IMG/VR virus record: IMGVR_UViG_3300035390_000009
Location: 1 to 64,000 of that record
Length of the DNA: 64,000 nucleotides
Reading direction: 5' to 3' (one strand)
Source: a virus
Made by a program: the position numbers and the translations under genes. Below the pieces are notes generated by a model, which was not told the origin of the DNA, made no database searches, and saw only the letters and a program-made list of their open reading frames with translations. Positions 59,401 to 64,000 of the stretch are shown one piece after another; the first letter of the stretch is position 1, and every line of letters starts with the position of its first letter.

Positions 59401-62400
59401 TATTATTAGTACTATTGGATCTGGTGATTTAATTCTTGGTGTTGAAGAAGAATTATCAGATGAATGTGTATGTTGGACTTCTATCTCTGGCACATTAACG
59501 TCAGGATTAGTAGAAATATTATCATCATCAGTAGCTTCTAATTCAGTAGCAGACGCTGAATTAACATTGGGCCTTGATACACCATTATCTCATTCAATAA
59601 CATTTACTCCTGGTGAATCATTAGAAACAGGTAAATTATTTATTGATGGTGAAAGTGTAATACAAGATGAAAATGCAACATATACAATTACTACCATTGG
59701 TAATACTGCAGTTGATACAAATGAGTATTGTCCAAAAGGTGACAGTTTAAGCTCAATTTATTTTGATGGAGATGGTGATGAATTAACAATTCCTTCAAGT
59801 TCTGATTGGGATTTAAATAAAGATTACTTTACTGCTGACCTATGGGAAAAACCAACATTTGAGGATTCAGTTGGAACATGGATGGCTCACGAAGATCAAT
59901 GGTCTATAGGCATTGGATCAGATAATACTTTACGTGTACAGATTTATGATATTTCTGGTGTTATGTATTCTCCAAATAATATTAGTGCTTTAGTTGAAGA
60001 TGCATGGGTTCATGTTGCTATAGTTAAAAATTTAAATGTTGTTAAAATTTATATTAATGGTTTACATACATCTACTATAAATATTACAAATGGTATAAAA
60101 AATGTAAATACTATACTATCAATAGGTAAAGATAGTCATGGTTATATGGATAATATCAGAATAGATGATACAATACTTTGGACATCTGACTTTAATGTTG
60201 CATCTAATGAAAACTTATTATATGAAACACAAAGTATTCCTGAACCTTATATAGTAATAGATACTATTGCTGCATTAACTCTTGGTATTGATACACCAAT
60301 AAGTTCTACACAAGGAGTTATATCTACAACATCAATTTCCTTATTAGATCTTGGTGTTGATGTAATAAATGCTGGTGCTGTATTTAGTGTATCTGTTACT
60401 AGTGCTGATTTAATTATTGGTCAAGATGAAATATTAACAGCAAGTGTTACTGCTCAATCTAATATAAGTTCTAATATTTCATTTGGTCAAGATGAACCTT
60501 TAAGCGCCTCTTCTGAATTGGTTACTTCATTTGTTGCCCCATTATACTTAGGTGATACAGAGTATATGGGAATGTCAATTTCCACACAGTCTGTAACATA
60601 TGCTAGTTTAGTATTAGGTGCAACAGAGTTATTAAGTGCTACAAGTGCCACAAGTCAATCAGCAATTGCTTTAATAAGTTTTGGTATTGTTGAAACTGCA
60701 AGTGTTAGTACATCATTCACTTCATCCTCAGCGGCTGACTTAACTATAGGTCATGTTGAGGAATTATCATCTACTCTGGATAGTGTTACATTAACTAATG
60801 ATGTTGAAATGGATCTTGGTGGTCCAGTAGTATTAATAGGAAATACATTAGTTCAATCATATGCTATTTCAAGTACTTTAGTATTTGGTGTATCGGAATT
60901 AATGGCATCAACTATTATATCAGCTTCAATAACTGATGCTACACTTGTATTAGGTATTGATGAACTAATGACTGCTACTGGAATAGTTACTTCTAATCCA
61001 GTTGGTTGGTTAACTATGGGTATTGTTGAATCTTTAAGCGCGACTCAGGAATTTATTTCAACTAGTGATGCCATTGCTATTCTTGGTCTTGATGAAGTAT
61101 TAGAAGCGGGTTCTATTATTCAATCATTGGTTAATGGTGATGTTGGTCTTGGTACAATGGAAATGATGACATCAACTATTGGTCCTATATCTACTACAGG
61201 AGTTGCACTATTAGATTTAGGTGTAACAACAATTGTTGCATCAACAGGATCAATTGTTTCTAATCTTGGATCTAATTTAACTCTTGGTGCTCCAGAAGAT
61301 TTATCATTTACTTGCGTTACTAATATTATAGGAGAAACTGGAGAATTATTCATTGATGGTGAAGGAATAATAGAGGATGAAAATGGAAATCATACTATAA
61401 CAAATTATGGCATTCCATCAATTGATCCATCTGAATCAGTTCAAGGTGAGTCAAGTATTTACTTCAATGGAGGTTCATATTTAGAAATAGCAGATAGTGA
61501 GGCTTGGAATTTTGGAGATGATAATCTTACTATTGATTTCTGGATTAAACTTGAGAATTTAATAAATCCTCAATATATAATAAATCAATATGAGTCTGCA
61601 ACTGAAAGATGGGATATTTCTTATAATCCTACTAATGGAATTAGTTTTAATTTTAGAACTGCAGGGTCATTGGCATTACAATTAACTACAGGTGTTTCAT
61701 CAAATACTACTGAGTGGCAACATATTGCATTAGTTAGAAATGTAAATGATTGGAGTATATATAAAGATAGTGTTTTAAAAGATTCTGAAACTCTTGATGT
61801 TACAATTCCAAATTATGCTAGTCCTTTATATATAGCATATAGACCTAACTATGCTTATAAAATGTCTGGTAATATGGATAATATAAGAGTAGTAAATGGT
61901 GATGCTCTTTGGACTTCTGAATTTGATATAGAAACTGATTTACAATATTCAGGTATTTCTGTTAATACTCATATAGCTGCTTCAGAAACTATTCCTGTAT
62001 TAACTATGGGTATTGTTGAGGAATTATCATCAACTATTAATTTTACTACAGAGTCTGATGGTTCTATAGTTACTGGTATCATTGAAGTTCTTGCCACATT
62101 AGGATTTGGAATAGCTATCACTAGTGCTGATATTACTATGGGTGTTGATGAACCATTAGCTCATACTGAAGTTGGGATAACTGGTCAATCTAATGTTGTT
62201 GCCGATCTTGGTATTCCAGGAAATTTAGAAGAATTATCATCAAGTATTTCTATTGAATTATATGCAGAGGCTACATCTCTTGATACTGGTGTAACTGAGT
62301 TAGTATCAGCATTTAAAATGATATGGTCTCAAATTCACACTCCTGTAATTACATTTGGTGTAACTGAACTATTCAGTGGGTCTGTTTCAGTTAGTACAGT

Positions 62401-62821
62401 AGTTGGGACACCAGATATGATTATTGGTATGCTTGAGATAATGTCAAGTACCTCATTCTCTGTAGTTGCTAATATAGTCGAGTTATCAATGGGTATTGGT
62501 GAATATGTATCATCAACAGTAAATATTTCTTCTACTAGTGATGCATTATTAAGTACTGGCGATGATGAATTACTTGCCTCAACTATTATAACAACAGGTG
62601 CTGTTGCTGGTGAAATTATCTTTGGTTTGATAGAGATGATTTCAGCTACAAGAATTGTCAACACAGTAACAATTGGACAAATCTTTGCAGGTATAGAAGA
62701 AATTCAAGAAGGTACTGTTGTATGTTCATCTAATACAACTGCCTTATTAGGATTAGATACTTGTTCTCTGGTACATAACAGAAGAAGATCAAGAAACGGT
62801 GGTATATTCATAACAACATAA
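56462..62821 (+). CDS. Giant repeat adhesin with three LamG-like domains
   Basis: 2119 residues. Dozens of 22-23 residue repeats of the form LxLGVTELLASTxxxxSxxxA (for example LTIGVIEVLTSVSDSLVNI, LDLGVTELLASSSSNASTTDAW). Three concanavalin/LamG-like blocks interrupt them at about 420-660, 1055-1255 and 1630-1830, each with FIEFWLK or FTADLWEK or IDFWIK, a KIYINGL / IYLSVNG or WSIYKDSV strand and IDNIRI / MDNIRV. The end CSLVHNRRRSRNGGIF is basic. Probably a long trimeric receptor-binding or adhesion fibre. AATAGGAGATAAATAGT upstream. Confidence 0.8.
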   Translation: MADIIFINRSSVKWNDTYDSYMVNSVVGGDTIAGAQMTLGSNETLSASSVSVSLVDVIMTAGIAELLASSNTITTSTPSAILTIGVIEVLTSVSDSLVNISAWITMGVATDVAGSLSFTSNIIDTELTIGVVEIVSSTVAYTSVTAGPLLAIGRDELLTSSQTSTAFVTGLLDLGVTELLASSSSNASTTDAWLQIGILEPLSSTATCVVNETDKELTMGEEVELSNGIIIQSNSVSLLDLGVSELLASTGPISSTVSAAVITMGIDEDLSSTINIDSIVSIVNLIKGHVEVLTATIVLVSPVSSPDIVTGIQEATASTGSIVSTILNTELTMGLETLISSSINLESQVSSFLNLGVTEVLEGTINFTSSIREGGQYLDLIIGIQELLASTSVDTSNAIAELTLGSNEPLSHRLNNPEFTSDGVTRLLYNFNSLPIVDESLYNHNASAYPASLSGTPIFGADSLNPEIGSVEVGNINTTLNYGTGNFCIEFWLKDPGIKETGDGYSILDRLKFTGDAGTQGVYDASAYDSEVFLYTKLSNGTLRFSYRSQEFQYWLGAGYDHVYYGASIYVDLPGDTLDENTHIAIFRYDGNIYLSVNGVIHGNSIYDGCPNLSGGTFDIGNKLGTYTNPELSIDSYRISSASRYTPETFEPLNYLKHIESNITSDITLGLAELLASTTANTSDAIADIGFGGFEPLAHTTSDVISNASAVTIVFGVTEVLSASSNITSNSNSTLTLGITELVASTIINTSSASATYIIFGGFEILTSTSLVTTTVSCNTIDFGGFEPLAHTLIPSGYVGDWNDLFQTPDDHFVASIITSVLLKGVDEILTATSDTTTDVQVYINLGQNENMTSTANIVSVVDSAITLGVTEDLTATIGPISTISNSLLTIGIDELLGDVDNALSSSVTASLSFGVAEELSHTLYEFSSGPVDPYVITVASNAVLDLGVDEILALSESSTSSTNASLVIGITEALSSTQSIISTIGSGDLILGVEEELSDECVCWTSISGTLTSGLVEILSSSVASNSVADAELTLGLDTPLSHSITFTPGESLETGKLFIDGESVIQDENATYTITTIGNTAVDTNEYCPKGDSLSSIYFDGDGDELTIPSSSDWDLNKDYFTADLWEKPTFEDSVGTWMAHEDQWSIGIGSDNTLRVQIYDISGVMYSPNNISALVEDAWVHVAIVKNLNVVKIYINGLHTSTINITNGIKNVNTILSIGKDSHGYMDNIRIDDTILWTSDFNVASNENLLYETQSIPEPYIVIDTIAALTLGIDTPISSTQGVISTTSISLLDLGVDVINAGAVFSVSVTSADLIIGQDEILTASVTAQSNISSNISFGQDEPLSASSELVTSFVAPLYLGDTEYMGMSISTQSVTYASLVLGATELLSATSATSQSAIALISFGIVETASVSTSFTSSSAADLTIGHVEELSSTLDSVTLTNDVEMDLGGPVVLIGNTLVQSYAISSTLVFGVSELMASTIISASITDATLVLGIDELMTATGIVTSNPVGWLTMGIVESLSATQEFISTSDAIAILGLDEVLEAGSIIQSLVNGDVGLGTMEMMTSTIGPISTTGVALLDLGVTTIVASTGSIVSNLGSNLTLGAPEDLSFTCVTNIIGETGELFIDGEGIIEDENGNHTITNYGIPSIDPSESVQGESSIYFNGGSYLEIADSEAWNFGDDNLTIDFWIKLENLINPQYIINQYESATERWDISYNPTNGISFNFRTAGSLALQLTTGVSSNTTEWQHIALVRNVNDWSIYKDSVLKDSETLDVTIPNYASPLYIAYRPNYAYKMSGNMDNIRVVNGDALWTSEFDIETDLQYSGISVNTHIAASETIPVLTMGIVEELSSTINFTTESDGSIVTGIIEVLATLGFGIAITSADITMGVDEPLAHTEVGITGQSNVVADLGIPGNLEELSSSISIELYAEATSLDTGVTELVSAFKMIWSQIHTPVITFGVTELFSGSVSVSTVVGTPDMIIGMLEIMSSTSFSVVANIVELSMGIGEYVSSTVNISSTSDALLSTGDDELLASTIITTGAVAGEIIFGLIEMISATRIVNTVTIGQIFAGIEEIQEGTVVCSSNTTALLGLDTCSLVHNRRRSRNGGIFITT

Positions 62822-62859
62822 AATGTTCTATTAACTAATTCTCAAAGGAAATAATACTT

Positions 62860-64000
62860 ATGAGTGATATAGTTTTTATAAATAGGGCAGATGTAAAATG
62901 GAATGATTCATATGAATCTTATTTTATTAATTCTAATGTAAGTGGTGATACTTTAAGTGGTGCATCACTTATATTAGGATCAAGCGAAGTATTAGCAGGA
63001 AAATCTTTTTCAGTAACATCTGCAATTTCAATATTATCATTAGGGCTTGTAGAGATTTTAGCGTCTACTATTCCTACAACTTCTATCAGTGAAAATATTG
63101 AATTGTTTATAGGTGTAGCAGAAGAAATTTCATCTGGAACTATTATAGGAACAGTAGTTGATTCATTTTTAACAATGGGTTTAGCGGAAGGTGTTTCATC
63201 TACTAGTTCATGTCAAGTTATTATAACATCTAATTTAGATCTTGGTGTCGTTGAATTATTAGGTAGCTCAACATCTGTTGTTTCAAATACTGCATCTGAA
63301 ATGACTATGGGTGCTGTTGAATTAGTAACTAGTAACATTCATGTTAATAGTACTACCACTACACCTCAATTATCGTCTGGTCGAATAGAACATTTAGTAG
63401 GATCAACATCTATAATTGAGAGCATAGTTTCTGGATTTATAATTCTTGGTACAGAAGAAGTTGTATTTGCTAGTTTTAATATAGATTCAAATGTCGATGC
63501 AGAATTAACTTTAGGAGTTGAAGTACCTTTATTCGCCACAGTTAACTTACAATCATTTGGCGAAGCTTTAATTACTATTGGTATATCAGAATTATTAGCT
63601 GTTTCATCTATTTCAATAAGTTTAGCGACAGGATTATCAATTGATCTTGGTCAAGATGAACCATTAGATTCAACTACTTTAATTAATTCTATTACATCTG
63701 CTGAATTAATCCTTGGTCAATCTGAAATATTAAGCTCAAGCATTGATATAACAAATGATGTTGATAGTTTACTTACCCTTGGTGTTCATGTAATACTTGG
63801 TAGTATTATACCCACAACATCTATTGTAGAACCAGAACTTACAATAGGACATATAGAACCTTTAGAATCAACATCATCAGTTGTATCATCAATTAGTTCA
63901 TTCTTAATACTTGGTTTAACTGAACCATTATCCTCTGCAATACACCTACAAAGTTTTATAAGACAAGGTGGTGAATGGTCTAATCTTATAATTGGGCATA
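62860..64000 (+). CDS. Second giant repeat adhesin (3' partial)
   Basis: Starts ATG 62860 after AAAGGAAATAATACTT and runs off the window end. MSDIVFINRADVKWNDSYES and following SGDTLSGASLILGSSEVLA copy the N-terminus of the 56462 gene, then the same 22-23 residue repeats (LDLGVVELLGSSTSVVS, LTLGVEVPLFATVNLQS). A paralogue from duplication. The C-terminus is not visible. Confidence 0.85.
   Translation, partial: MSDIVFINRADVKWNDSYESYFINSNVSGDTLSGASLILGSSEVLAGKSFSVTSAISILSLGLVEILASTIPTTSISENIELFIGVAEEISSGTIIGTVVDSFLTMGLAEGVSSTSSCQVIITSNLDLGVVELLGSSTSVVSNTASEMTMGAVELVTSNIHVNSTTTTPQLSSGRIEHLVGSTSIIESIVSGFIILGTEEVVFASFNIDSNVDAELTLGVEVPLFATVNLQSFGEALITIGISELLAVSSISISLATGLSIDLGQDEPLDSTTLINSITSAELILGQSEILSSSIDITNDVDSLLTLGVHVILGSIIPTTSIVEPELTIGHIEPLESTSSVVSSISSFLILGLTEPLSSAIHLQSFIRQGGEWSNLIIGH

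Overview
The window is very A/T-rich and looks like part of a large tailed phage genome. It holds many fibre and adhesin genes with repeated, swapped domains (S74 chaperone halves, collagen-like and C1q-like parts, LamG-like lectin domains, shared N-terminal anchors), lysis-type peptidases, a GIY-YIG homing endonuclease and dozens of tiny membrane genes. Several genes are preceded by the T4-type late promoter core TATAAATA, here usually inside a longer AGAACATATTATAAATA element, so T4-like late transcription is likely. Good Shine-Dalgarno sites and a KDO pathway point to a Gram-negative host; both are inference.

Layout. 1-5798: the end of a fibre gene with a cysteine-rich repeat and the first strand of an S74 chaperone domain, then about 5 kb of inserted genes (KDO-8-P synthase, radical SAM/SPASM protein, P-loop sulfotransferase-like protein, transaldolase, CMP-KDO synthetase, second sulfotransferase-like protein), then the rest of the S74 domain as a separate ORF. 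5809-18093: a structural gene and a tightly packed, extremely A/T-rich island of glycosyltransferase-like proteins, two clear sulfotransferases, a polysaccharide deacetylase and six more radical SAM proteins, with remnants of duplicated genes. 18290-31356: papain-like protease, compact APS kinase (which would make the PAPS used by the sulfotransferases), M15 peptidase, a receiver-PAS protein and a long run of fibre and small virion genes. 31404-44811: mostly minus-strand small genes, many with one N-terminal membrane segment followed by a coiled coil, interrupted by a gene-poor segment (38.1-40.5 kb) with a possible RNA pseudoknot, 12-bp iteron-like repeats and strong strand asymmetry. 44852-51500: divergent promoter region, winged-helix regulator, MscS-like protein, HAD-like phosphatase, metacaspase, HD and macro-domain proteins. 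51684-64000: late fibre genes, a homing endonuclease under a promoter nested in a hairpin, and two very long repeat adhesins, the last one cut by the window end.

Working model (inference): the first 20 kb encode a phage-borne system that makes a KDO-like, sulfated and otherwise radical-SAM-modified glycan or peptide, placed among and inside fibre genes. It may decorate the virion fibres (the cysteine-rich repeat is one conceivable substrate) or remodel the host surface. No single step has been shown here; the calls rest on motifs read by eye from the translated sequence.
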